Source of the DNA: Mesaphorura yosii
Lineage: Eukaryota > Arthropoda > Collembola > Poduromorpha > Tullbergiidae
DNA: 64,000 bases
Assembly (NCBI GenBank): GCA_009869945.1
Contig: WIXG01000216.1
Location: 62,001 to 126,000, forward strand
Direction of reading: 5' to 3'
Shown one piece after another: positions 1 to 13,100 of this stretch. The first letter of the stretch is position 1, and each line of letters begins with the position of its first letter. The translations under genes were made by a program, and so were the position numbers. A model generated the notes under the pieces. That model did no database searches. It worked only from the letters and a program-made list of their open reading frames with translations, and was not told the DNA's origin.

Positions 1-3000
1 CCTTTCATTGGAGAGGAATGCAGCAGCAGAATTTGAGTTAGAACTGCAATAACTTATCGTATTCCCAGTGCAATTATGCAGCCCTGCACTCTGCACTATT
101 TCATGCCAGAGAATATTTCAACGAAAGTTCCGTCAGAATTCTTCTTCAGATGTTGAGAAGCGAATTCACTCGTCTGTGAAATTCCTAGATTATGTTTTAC
201 TCAAAGACAAAATGCTCTTTTGAGCGCTATACTTCCGAATTCAGTATTCAGTCGGTCCAATTCGTGCAAGAAAGTAAAATGAGGAGAGAGTTTTATGAGC
301 TTAAGTAAACAAGGAATCTTAAGTTGAAATTACTTTATGTAACTGCAAGAAGTTAGCGTAACCTTTTGTGTGAAAATAATGAAAGACAATGAATGAATGG
401 AGTCAGGCACTTCACATCAGTTTTCTCTACGCGTCGTTCTAAATTCCTTTCTCCGAGTAAACTAAACAAATGTTTGTTCAACAACTTTTAAAGAGTTGCC
501 ATTCTTCACGTCAAAATGTAGAGTGGAAAGTAGTTTCTTTCGCAATTACTGCATTCTAATGACAACAAAAGTATTTCGAAGGTTTGCACGATGCAGGCGT
601 TGAGAATTCTTATTATTGTAATTAACTGTCGTGATTCAATTTTTTAAATTTGTACGGTCAACTTCTTCGCGTGAAATGTAACAGGAAATCAATGATGGAA
701 ATCAACACATTTCGCGGAACTCGGCGCAGAATCAGCCGCATCCCGTGTGAGGTAATTATAAACGTATTACGGAAGTAATTCCGCGTACCAACTCTGACCA
801 TGGAAGGACAAGGCTTATGGCAGCCACTGATACGAAAGGTTTCGTTCCGCTAATGCGAATCCTTTGAAACCATCCGACTTTCTTTGCTTATTTCTTCGGT
901 CAGGACAAGATGGAATTTCTTTATGTGTGTCCGCGCTCTCTTCGCCGTAAAGAAACTTTTGCGTTAACAATACAAGTTGAGCCCTTTCTCATAAGACGCG
1001 CGCGAATGTTGAAGGTATTTTCACTTCACATTGTGTACCTCGAAATACTCTTACAGCTACTTTTAAGCCCTTTTCGTGCGTCCTTTATAATTTTTGGGTT
1101 GCGAAAGTTTTTCAAGCTTTTAATTAAACTGCGTCTCGACTTTTGCTCCAGGTTTTATTGTTGTCACTCCGTGTTGTAAATACCATTTTTCTAGCTTCCA
1201 CCACAAATCCAGTCTGAAGGTCTTCGAGTCAGTTGTGTGCCACGCCACTTTCTGAAAGTTAGACTCAACCCCGAGGTTCAAATTCCAATCAGGTCTTCGC
1301 CACCGACTCGACGCATTGTTAGAGTTTCATCATTTGCTTTAACTTTGCCCTTCGAAATGGTTTCCATACTCCACAATGGTAAATTATTGGTATGAAAATT
1401 TCAGACGTAATAACATTATCTTTTCTAAGAACTTACAACCAAGTTTTCACATTTCTCCCCGCATTCAGGCGTTATTTGTCTCCTTCCCACTAGTCTATTT
1501 CACCTAAACCCTCAAATTAGTGAAGCCACAAAGTATTTAGTTCGAGAACATTGTGCCGGTTGAATTCACACACAAATTCCGCGTGCAATGTTTACACAAA
1601 GGCAGGCGGCAGGGTTTTCTAACGCTGAGCCGACGTGGCACAAGTAAATTGTAAAGATGCTATCTCATCTGGACCGCCCGACCGAAAACAATGTTAACAT
1701 AAACTAGACCAAATGAGGTTAGTTTGAACAGAAGTTGAGACTTGCTAGACAGAAATCGAGAGCGGGGAGAACTTCATGCGAGCATTTCATTAACAATTAG
1801 TTACTATTGCAGCAGCATGTGCGTTTCGGTCCCAGCCCAGACACGAAGACGGCAAACTCGGTCTCAACCTCGCATAACCTGTTTAAAATCAACATGGAAT
1901 GGAATTGCTTAAACTCTGATAGTCGTGTCCAGTCGCATTCAGAACAGAAGACGAATTATTCTTGGGTGAGGAAATAATTTTCAGGAAAAGTTCACGGACT
2001 GAAAATGAGAATGAGCGGCCGAGCTTGGTGCCGACTCATACATTTATATTCCGATTTCTAGTCAATACATTTGTCGAAGGTGTGGAATGCTGTTCCTCAA
2101 TTTGTTTTTCTCAGCCTTGCGAGCCTCTTGCATGATTAAACGTTTATAATCGGCATTTGCACTGACTACGAGAACGTTGAACTAAGCGCTCCATCTGATC
2201 ATCTGAAGCATTGAAGCAGAAGCTCTCCGGTGTTATGTTATTTGAAACTGAAACACTATGCCATCCCGTACTAACTACTAACAAGCCAAAGGAATCCCAA
2301 ATCGCGGTCACGTAACCAGAGACTTCAGAAATACACTACACTAGACAGAAAGATTAGAAGTGCAACTATTAGACCAGCCTGCCACATAGCGCATAAATTC
2401 TCGCCCTCGCAAAGCGCAGGTGCTGGCTTGAAGATGGTACAAAATTTTATTGCGGTGTCTTTTATAAGTGCGGTGAGAAAATGTGAGCCGAGCTTTATGA
2501 CACTGGAGCCATGCTGATAATTATTCCGCGCGAGCTTGAAAAACTCATTACAGTTAGTAACTGAAAAGCATTGCTTCTTCAAAGCAAACATTGCGAAAAT
2601 CGGTCTGATGTCTCGTTTATTTTTTAAAATGAAACACGGTTATCCAGGTGAGGTACGATCTGCTTATATTACGAGCATATGAAAGATGACGCTTGAAGCA
2701 AAAATTAGAAAAGGCTGGAGAGTGCTTAGAGGAATGATATGCGTATGACCTTCAAGTACAGGTCTGAAAGCAATTAGTATAATGTTGTGTCCAACTTTCT
2801 TACTAGCTGGATCAACAGAACAGTTTGAGGTGGAGGAACAGAAGTTGGTGAAAGGCCTGCGCTTCCTTTTAAAACTTCAAGATGAGCAGGCCCTTTCATA
2901 AGCTCCATTTAACCGGTACGCGACGGATTCCTGCACTTGACGTGAACTTGTGTTTAATAAGTGCCACGAATTCATCTTGCCGCCCAGGGTCTCAGCGTTT

Positions 3001-6000
3001 ACTATATGAGACACAAACGGTGAAGGAGGAGAGCCGACAAATGTTTTCAGGAATGTTTTTCGTTATCACAATCACTCGAGCTATTCTGCCGAACTCATTG
3101 AATACCCGTTTACGCTGTGATTCTTCTCTTTTACTCAATTATTATTAGCACATCTTCAGTGTGCTTATGGATTCGGTCTTGTCTGTCTATCCGTCTGTAG
3201 AGGCTATGTATTAAATTTTTTGTGGAAACCGCCTCACGATTCAAATATAAATATGCTCACCGTAAAGCGAAATGTTTTCTACCCTCGTAAAGCAGGACAG
3301 CGGGATCGCGCACGAGCAGAACTGAGGTGATATTGTAATATTACGCAACATTAGTTTTCCAGACTAAGTTCACGTTGAACGGTGATTGAAGCATGTATCA
3401 TTGGGTATTTGTCGTTGTCAACTGCCATACCTAGTGTTTGATATAAAACTAGAGAATAATCAATTCAAACATAATCAGTGCGGTCTCAATGAATTTTAAA
3501 GGCGTGCCCGATTTAATCATGTTATAGCTGGAGCGGGTCGCCCAATGCAGGATATTTCAGAATCGAAGAAGCAAGAGCGTTACAAGTTTAAGCCACATAC
3601 GTTAGTTCATCGTGTAGAAGTTTACAGGGCATAGTGGCTACTTGTTTCAGTAAGTGTTACCAAAGGGTAGGTCGCTCGACGTCCCAATACTCGTTATGTG
3701 CTCCGACTCCAAGCCATCAGTTAAGAAGAGTGATTCATATACTTGAAGATGTACTCGTGTGTTTTATTTGTAATGAAGTATTACAATAGTTTCCATGTCG
3801 TACACGATGCGATGAAGTCGATTCCGAGTCCCGAATCATAATTCTTCGCCTTCTTTCTCAAGCCCATTTCTTGTCATTGGAAAAAACAAAGTTTGTCTCG
3901 TACTCGTATTCGAAGACGGCAAGCGAAAAAGATATATCATGCCTATCTGATAATATGAAAATGTGTGGAAGCAGACCTCATTATTATGAAAACTCAAATC
4001 AAACGCATTGCAATTCCCGTCCCTATTACCATAGCATTGGGTCAGCAACTTTCTCTTTCTCAGTGCACAGCATTTTGCCAAAGAATACGAATCAAATTTT
4101 ATGTTCAATGAATCCTTCGCTGTAAACAAGTTGTCTTCGCTTTACTGTTCTTTTCTCTTCCTCTCTGGCACAGGCACGAGAAACAACCAGAACAATAATA
4201 ATGACACAATATAAAGCCATCATTGCCCTCTCCGCCTTTCCCATCAATTTTGTCTTAATGTTCGGTTATGATCTGATGCTACATGATACACATGTAATAG
4301 AAGACCAGCCTATCTTTTACGTATAAATAATGACGAAGCTTCAACTTTATTGTATTTCATGAAAGTTAAATAGCATAATAAAAATTATTTACTCAAGAGA
4401 GATTGAGAGCGCGATGACAGCCTCTGAGAATCCAAGATGATGATGATGAAAAGAAATGATCAGTTTATTAGCTTCACGAAACCGGGCAACAAAAAGTGCA
4501 GTGCAGGCAGAATGCAAGTCAGTATAATGAAGTTAAACTACAAACAACTTCATTCATAACGCAGTTTTCCTTCTCCTTGCTTGCATACTTTCTTATCCTT
4601 TTCATCTCGACGTCTTAATTTAAACCAGCGACGAAGTTCATGAGAGTCAGTCAATGGTAAAAGAATCGTCGAGTGGGTGCTGCACCGTTCAAGAGCAGAC
4701 AACCGCAAAAGAAACTTTTCGAGTGCTGCACTTTGAGCACTGTCTGCAATGAACGCATGAATTATATTCAGACATTTTCCTCTCAACTGCAAGAGGACCA
4801 GCAACTCGTGCACGTGCCGGTTCAGCCTCGTATTACGTTACGTGCTAGCTCAAATTGTTTATGTTTTAAATGCACCGAGTATGCGTACTTGGCAGCGGAA
4901 TGACATTTATTTTCTTTCTTGGCAAAAACATGTTTACGTAATCTACAAGAAACCCGAACCGTTTTTATAGCTTCCGAGATTCAAATCAATGAAATTCCGA
5001 AATACTGAAACCAAACCTACAGGCGCGAGTGGCGAGGCACTAGAAAGGCAAAGAAACTCATAATAATGTAAATGTAAATTTTTAAGTTTCGCTGGAAATA
5101 TTCGTCTCTTGCAACTTCAGGCGACAGGGAATAATATTTGCGATGGCACTTGTGTAGGATCAAGTTTGCAAGTACAAGAAAACATTGAAAGTATTTTCAT
5201 TTCCTAAAAAGTGTGTCTTCTCGGAACGACAGTCAGACAAATTTCCTTATTTCAACGGTATTTGCAAAATAGAAATGAAGTCAACTTTTTGATACTTTTA
5301 TAGAACCCGAAATACATGGGCCAGTTTCTGAATTCAGTTCGGCTGGTTTCATGAGCTCAGAATTGCGAAAAGGTATAGTATTAAACTTCTTTCAGTACGT
5401 GCGACTTTGAACGACGAGATGCTCTGTAATCCCTTGTTATTTTTATTATCATGAAATCCCTGTTCGCAGAAGAGAAAAGTTAAGAAAAGCACAGGTACGA
5501 AACTCGAGTTTGAGTGAAATACCTCTTTACAAAAATGCAAAGAAGTTATATCCAGCACAAACGAGATGTCTGCTATAAGAGACAACAACGCAGGACATGC
5601 ATAATGGCATAAGGCTCCCAGATTGCCTGAACAAGTTCAGCCCTTTCATTCGAGAAAGCATTTAACATGTATTATATCCGAATGCTCGTACTTTGCAAGG
5701 AGTAATTTGACAATGTCCGTAATCTAATCAACGAAGCCGAAATTGGTACAATTTCGTCTCATATTAGTCTGTTCGTTCAGCATGCCGATGGGGGTTTCTA
5801 GAATTCAAGTCAGAATTCTGTCTTTTAACTTGCTCAAGCGTAGGTTCTGATGTGGTTTGAGGTATATTCAAATTTGAGGCTGGATATAACAAAGAACCAA
5901 GTCCCATGGTTTTGCGAGATTAACCAGCTTGAGCATCAGGACAACATCAGCCAGTCGCAACGCCGCAGCCAATTTTTGAAAATTTTCTACATTGGTATCT

Positions 6001-6523
6001 GTAGGAACAGGTGAATCGATGTAGCTGCCGTGCACCTACCTGGAAATAAAGCAAAAAAGCATTCATTCGTTGATGGACCTGAAGCACCAACGTGAGCGGT
6101 TAGCGGTAACTCCGTTTAATTATTCACGGATTCTATAAATTATTGGGTTAGGCTTCGGAAATGGAAGCCAATGCGTATGTAAGCGCAAGAATCATCTCAT
6201 ATAAGATACCCTATGCAGTTTTACACGAATCGATCGACCCAATTCATAATTGCTGAACAAACACATGAGACCGGACTTTCCTTGGCCAAATCCGTCATCA
6301 ACTCAATTAAAAGTTGAGGCTGTAGTGAATTACAACGCTTAGTCAATACATTTAGGGACAGTTGCTTTTGTGTCACACTCGCAATTATTCGTAATGATAT
6401 TACGGCAAAGTTGGGCTCAAGGAAAATGAAGAAACGGACAGCACAAAGAAGAAATTCGTTCGTTCGTGCCGTACTACACTTCGACCTGCTGATGATGTGG
6501 AAACTTTAACTCGGTGTCTCCAG

Positions 6524-6560
6524 GGACGAGGAGAATAAAAGCGTTGGTCTGCAGTCAGCA
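6524..6560 (+). promoter_or_regulatory. TATA-like core promoter candidate, copy 1
   Basis: A block reading GGACGAGGAG followed directly by AATAAAAGCGTT lies at 6524-6545, with an initiator-like GTCAGC about 10 bases further on. It closely resembles the block at 7131-7170. No gene starts downstream, so this is only a resemblance to an arthropod TATA/Inr core. Confidence 0.15.
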
Positions 6561-7130
6561 CCATCACACACACGCACGAGGACAAGCAGTCGAGATATAA
6601 AAAGCCAAATGATCGCGGTACACGAGTACAAGTTGATAAAAAATTTCAAAGCAATATAAGATTTTTACTGCGCTGTGAGAGAATGAGCATGAAATCTTAA
6701 TGAAACTGAGGACAATTGCCATTGTCTTATCTTTCTCGCTGATCCATATAAAAATAATTTTAACACGCCCTCGGTGCGCTGCTGCTTCCGCGCCGGAACC
6801 AGCGCGAGTAAAGTTAAGTATGACAAAGGGAAAATAAAACGTATAATTTGGCTCATAATAAAATGGAAGCTGAAAGCGGAAATCCATTCATATCTCTCGC
6901 AACGTCTTGCGATAGCAGTGCTAAAAATATTCAGGTCTCATCGCTCTCATTCTAGTGTGCTTAGTGCCGTGAGGAAATGGCAAGACACGGCATGGCACAT
7001 GTAAAAGACAAATCCCACTTCAGAAATAACACTGTACGGAGAAAGATGAAGAGAAAATGTGACTCGTACTCTCAACATAAACCTCTTATCTTCAGTGCTC
7101 GCCGTGTCTCAAGTGTGCTTGAGTCTCTTC

Positions 7131-7170
7131 GGACCGGAGGAGTATAAAAGCGTGAGAGCTAGCGTCAAGT
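7131..7170 (+). promoter_or_regulatory. TATA-box core promoter candidate, copy 2
   Basis: GGACCGGAGGAG is followed by a textbook TATAAAAG at 7143-7150 and then GCGT and a GTCA some 11 bases later. A GTGTCTC motif lies upstream at 7104-7110, as it does before copy 1 at 6514-6520. A CAG-rich segment follows from 7175, but the only nearby ATG opens a five-codon frame, so no product is visible. Confidence 0.2.
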
Positions 7171-10100
7171 CGCCGCGGCAGCAGCAGCAGCAACAAAAGG
7201 AAGAGAAAAGATGAGCCCGGCAAGATAAAGGAAAGCAAATGACACAGAAAAAGAAAAGAAGTTTGGAAAGAATCTGACAAAAGTATAAATACCATGCGTA
7301 AACATATTATTATTACCATTGCACTGCGAGCACAACAAAATAACAGGCGCATCCGTCCAGATTGATGTCTCTCAAGTAAAATAATCGCGCAGCACAAAGG
7401 AAGCTAGGAAATAGTACTGAAATATTATAAATAGCAAAGGAAACGAGCCGGGAAAAGAACAGGAACCGGAGAGGATGATGATGACTGAAATCTTCATCTT
7501 CCTTGAAGTTGATCTTGAGAATAATACACACTTAAGTACACGTAACGGAAAACGCATGTTTGATTCTGAAGCAAGGGCAGCAGGAGCAGCTTTTAGGGAC
7601 AGCTTTCCCGTGCTACTTGTGTAAAGCTGAAGAAGAAATCCAATTTTGGTAAGAAAATGGACCTGTCATGGTCCCGTGGTTTGCTTTTATAGGAAACAAA
7701 TACAAGAAACAGGGAAATTGATAGCACATGACATAATAGCTTCTTATTCTTTCAAGACTCCATTGCAATTTACATGGAGGCCGAAGCACACACGTGCATT
7801 CTATTATTATCTTCAAAGCGCGCAACCAAATGTGCATAACAGCTATCATTTCGCTTCATGGTCTCGTTTTACCGTGTTGACTTCCTTAAGGAAATTACCG
7901 ATTTAATTGCTGTGCTGGAACCGGCTTGTGATTAATAGAATGCACGAGCTACTCAAGGAAACAGTTCTTCGAAAGAAAACTATTTCACACCAATTTAGTG
8001 CGCATTTCATTGCATCACGTGGAATTAATAAATGACGCCCCAGCAGTGTGGATAAAGGAAGTTTGCTAAAGTGTAACGTGATGGACTATTGAAAGAAATG
8101 ATGTGTTAATTATTAGTGTTTCTTATATACTCTAATATTGAAAGTGAAAATAAAATATAATCACGGGACCAAATCACCGAACCCACTCGTACAACCTTCA
8201 AATGCCGTAAAGTCTATTATTTGTTCAAAACTAAAACGCAACAAACACAAGTTAGGCGGCCCGGGACTGCTCTACCAATCTTTAGGTCATTCTTTATAGG
8301 ATGAGCACCAAATTCGAGTAGAATTCGATTCGCAGAGCAGGTCCCGTCCCGGCCAAGAATAACAGAGCGGTATAATGAACTCCTTCATTTGAGTTATTGC
8401 ACTCAGATTCTGGCACTGGTTCTGAAGCTGGTATTAGCATGACAATTTTTTATTTGGAGGCTCCAAAGATTTCGCCGAATGAATACTAATCGAACAGATA
8501 GAATCGATGGCGTACTCGAATGTACAAGTGAAAGTGTTCAGTATGAGAGGCAAGATTGTAGAAGCGGAGTGGAGTGCGTGCCGCGTGAGGGTAATGCGAA
8601 TGTGGATTTGCGACGTGGAAAGGGAGCCCTTCAGCAATGTGGTAAATGACAATGGGAAGAATTCTGAATCTCCATTCAAATTCCTTTCTTACTACGCTAC
8701 CAGATTAGACTACAAAACCTTCTCGGAGGGTGTTCCTCTGCACGCTCGGCCCGCTCTTCTTTGAACGCGAGACGCAGGCACAGGAGGAGACATTGAGTAT
8801 GGACAAAGTGGGCTAAGGAGATAAGATTAATGTGAATGTGAATTAAAAGAAAATTATCCGTCAGACCCGCAGCAGTCGGGTGTCCTTTCTGTGTCTGTCG
8901 CAGTCGCCTTGATGGAATATAAATAATCGAACGAGCAAGGACGCATAATGAAAATGATTATAGTTTGCCCCGCCGTGGGTTAAAAAGCGCTTAAAAATAC
9001 GTGAACCTTTTCTCAAATCACAGTCGTAGCCTTACGGTTGAAGCACACCACGAGGAACAAAAAATTTCATCTGTCATTTGTCTTCAGCAGGGCTGTGCGA
9101 GTCCTGAATTTAATTGGAATTCACAGCTCAACTCTGTGACGAAGAGGCTGACTTGATCATGGCTCGAACTTATGGTTCACATCAATCACGCAATTTAGAA
9201 AAACAAAGCAAAATTGCGCGCAACAATTCTGACGAATGACACATGGGATAAATACGTGCAGTGGTTATTACAGGACGAGGTATTGACATTCAATATTCGA
9301 TACGAACACCGAGTGCAAGTCTGTAAATAAGTGAACCTTCTTGTTCATGTCAACATCATCATTGCATTGCATCGCATGCTGCTAACTGTAGTTCGTGACG
9401 GAAAAGTAAATATTTACCCGCTCCCTTCATCAAATGCATGAATCGTGAATGGAAAACACATTAAATTTAATGCGACCATATTTCTCCACGCTGCATTGCA
9501 CTGACTATGATGTACACTGTGCGGCTGTGTGAGTATTTTATTTTTAGTGAATAATGAATAAACGCAATCGTAATTCTCAACTCAACTCTTATCCTTCGCA
9601 CTTGTATCCTTGTTTGCAGTCTGCGTTCGAGATCAGCCAGCCATCAACACATGTTTGAAAAATTCATTTCCAACCCAGAATACAAATTCTCAAATGAAAA
9701 CATCGATCCAGTTTGAGGTGTTTTATAACATAAATTATTGGAAAATGTAAACCTCATTTCAATGGCCCACAAACCACAGAGCCGTGGTTCACGATTCATG
9801 TGCAGTCGCAGTGCAGAGCCAGGCATTGAATGACAAATACCAGTACGCAGCTCTCATATTCCCTTGCTCCAGACCAGAATCACATTACACACAACACTTG
9901 CTTATCCCTCATAATCTCGTGTATATTTCAACCGTAATTTATGGCCGCCCTAATTTGTAATTTATAGGCAAATTCACATTCACATTATCAGATGCACTAA
10001 ATTATAGAGTCTCATTGGTGGCACGATAAATCCGTACAAACACAATACAAATGCCAAGCAGTCCACATTCTTGAATTGCGTCCCAAAATCCGAAATCACT

Positions 10101-13100
10101 GAGTTTTTTAAGTGTTAAGCCCACTTTGAACTACTTCGCATTTTAAGTTTTGAGTTCCATCGTTCCATGTGTACTAACGTGAGAATTATCGTGTATACAG
10201 TTTTTGAAGAATCCGATTTTTTGTTGACGCGTTCCGCTTGAAAGTTGTGTTTATAAAGCAGTAATGCTAACAACCACACGTAGGCGAATTTTGACAGTAG
10301 AAGCTGTTGGCTGTTCATGATTTGTTTCGGATGATGACAGTTTCTTTTCTCGCCGTAGAATCCGGTTTCCCAACAAGCAAGCAAGCAGACAATGCAGGCA
10401 GGCCGACCCGCTTTCACTGGAGGTATTTTTAAATCAAATTTCATGGATGAAAGTTCAATTTTTGCCTTTGGATATATTGCATTAGAGGAGACACTTAAGA
10501 AATGTGACGATGGGACTGGGATTCTGGAGACAGAACTTTGATCAGACAACCCCGAGAAAAGGGCCTTCCTAGTCTTTCATTTTTGTTTTGTGCTTTGGCC
10601 CGCAGCCTCGCCGTGCCCCGTAAATGTATAAACAATAGCAATCGCATCCAGGGCAAGAAAACATCCACACGTGCCGAGGTGATAAATGTGACAGAAACTC
10701 AAGACGTGACTGGCAATAGTAAAAATATAAAAAGGCAAGGGCGAAGGCAATCGAAGAAATCAAAACAGCGCAGCACACACACGACAAAATCACAACCGGG
10801 ATAACGACAAGCAAGGAAATTGGATCCGGTCTGTGAGAATTGCTCTTGCCGCTCCTGCCATCGGCGGAATCATGGAATATTCATCTTGGCGTGTTATGAG
10901 AAGGCAGTACTTTCCAGTACGTGCTTGGGCGTACAATTTATAATTGGATTCCAATTCATGTGTGATGTGCTTAATATGTCATCTACATTGTTATCGGAGA
11001 AGAAAGAGTCGCGTATCACGCACGCAATCTGCTTGTTGTTTTCCGCGTGCGAGTATTGTGGTATGAATAATTGAAATGTTACAAGCGCGAGCGGGGTAGG
11101 TTCAGACATTCATCGCGGAGGACACTTGAACCAAACACCGCCGTTCGTTTGATGTTCGTAATTTCTGAATGCAGCAGCTTGCCGGCCATTTTATTACCTC
11201 ATCAGCATCAACATTTTCATCATCATTTGGAATACTCTTCTTACCCCAGTCGGGACTGGGATCTTGGACAATATGCACTATAGTCCAATATTACATTTCA
11301 CGTTCGTGTTTCGTATGGGTTCCCTTTTCCTTACAAACTACAACGCGCAAAGCAGGAACGAAGAGTGCTAGTCTCTGCCTTCTTGAGAACATGTGAGAAT
11401 TCGGGAAATTCGGGACGAGCTGAAGAGCAACAGCAATCGTGTAAATCTTTGTACAAATAAACATATGAAAGCAGTAAAGAAATTAACGAATTAGTGAAAC
11501 GGCGAGGGTCCTCCTCTGGCTTGAACTGTAAGCCGAAACGCAACACCACGGAGGGTAAAAAACCAATAAACTTTTTTCGGTTGTGCTGCTAAATATAAAC
11601 ATATTAGATTTATGCTCTCAAGCATCTTCCTCTCACGACGAGACGAGAAGTGGTTCTGTGTCTGTGCGCAATGACCCAAGGTGTTGGCTGGATAACAGCT
11701 GCTGACAACATCCATCTCGAGCCCTGTCACTCATTGATTCTCAATTTAGGAGTGTTTTCCCACAAATTCTCTCCAAGCTGTCTTGCTTGAGGGAATATTT
11801 CTGCGATATTATTTGCGAATCTCTGTTTGCCATTCTTGGCCCTGGCGCCTCGACGGATAAAGAGAATGAATGAGTGGAGACGCGGACCCTGAAACTGGGG
11901 CATGCACACCACATGTGATTTGTTTACACTTTATTGTGCTCGAACTCAAAGCAAAACCCAGAAAAAATAAACTTTGAAAGTATTTTTGCGACAGAATTTA
12001 CTTAATATGATGTAAAATATTTGCAATGTCGCCGCAGAAGGCAGTTTAAGACTTCGGATGGGTTGAAGTGATTTGAAATGCGTTGCCGTCGCTGAATACA
12101 TGAAGTTGGAGTAGCCTAACTGTTGATTGATCAAAGAAAGTGCCCAAGATTCGACATGACCCACTTCAAGCCTTTGTAATCTCAAATCTTTACCCTTTAG
12201 GAACAAGTGATCTATCGCCGATGAGGAATACAAAATGAGCTGACAGTGGACTGACATGACAAACTCCAAAACAACATCCTGTAGCCAATTTCCTGCACAT
12301 TTCTTCACCATCCATTTTGAAAGGCCTCACTTCCATGAGTAGTAAGTAATTATAACATGAATTCATCAAATACGAGTGAGCCCGCGCGTGAAGTGAAACG
12401 AAAACAATCCAATTAGGGTGCTGTCAAAAAGTCACGGATCTAATTAGGCTTAGGCTTAACATTTGCCATGATTGTCCGGTTACGATCACCGGTTCACTTT
12501 GCTTTTCCTCTTCAAATCAGTCTTATCCAAATTGTGAACAAACTACTACCCCCTTTCCTCATCTGTATTTTCTTGCAAGATTACTCATGGCGCAAGGTCA
12601 TCTCTGCTAGAAATGGATTGGTGTGTAACAATTATTGTACTACGTTATTCCAATACCAGATAGAAATTTTTGTTGCGGTTCAAATGAAGTATAAAATTCG
12701 CTGTTTAGATTTACGACACCGAAGACAAAGCAAAGCAACCCTCTTCGGTGAGGTCCGCTACTCACGAATCTGCTCAGGATTCAATGGAGCATCAGTTCTC
12801 ACACTCTCAAGCAGCGAACTTTAACAGATCTGAAGGATCCAATGCTTAGCCCTATTCAGAAAAGCAATAAAATGTCTGCATAATACATAACGATGTTGGT
12901 AAATGTATAGCTGTAATTTGGTGTTCGTGGACTTCGTTGCATGAAATGTGATCTGTTGAATCAATTTGAGTTCTCTGATTACCATAATTTCACATTTCAT
13001 GGTTCATGAATCAGGACCGCATCTCAAATCTCACATTCCCTTGCTATGATTGGACATTCGACTCAGCTATTGGAGATTAGCCACGTGGATTCCTCTAAAG

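Noticed and set aside
1240-1300. tRNA B-box-like GGTTCAAATTCC
   Set aside because: The T stem does not pair and no A box or acceptor stem could be found.
10115-10549. 144-codon minus-strand frame with an internal signal-peptide-like start
   Set aside because: The hydrophobic start is not followed by a strong donor or a domain, and a frame of this length is expected by chance in this much AT-rich DNA.
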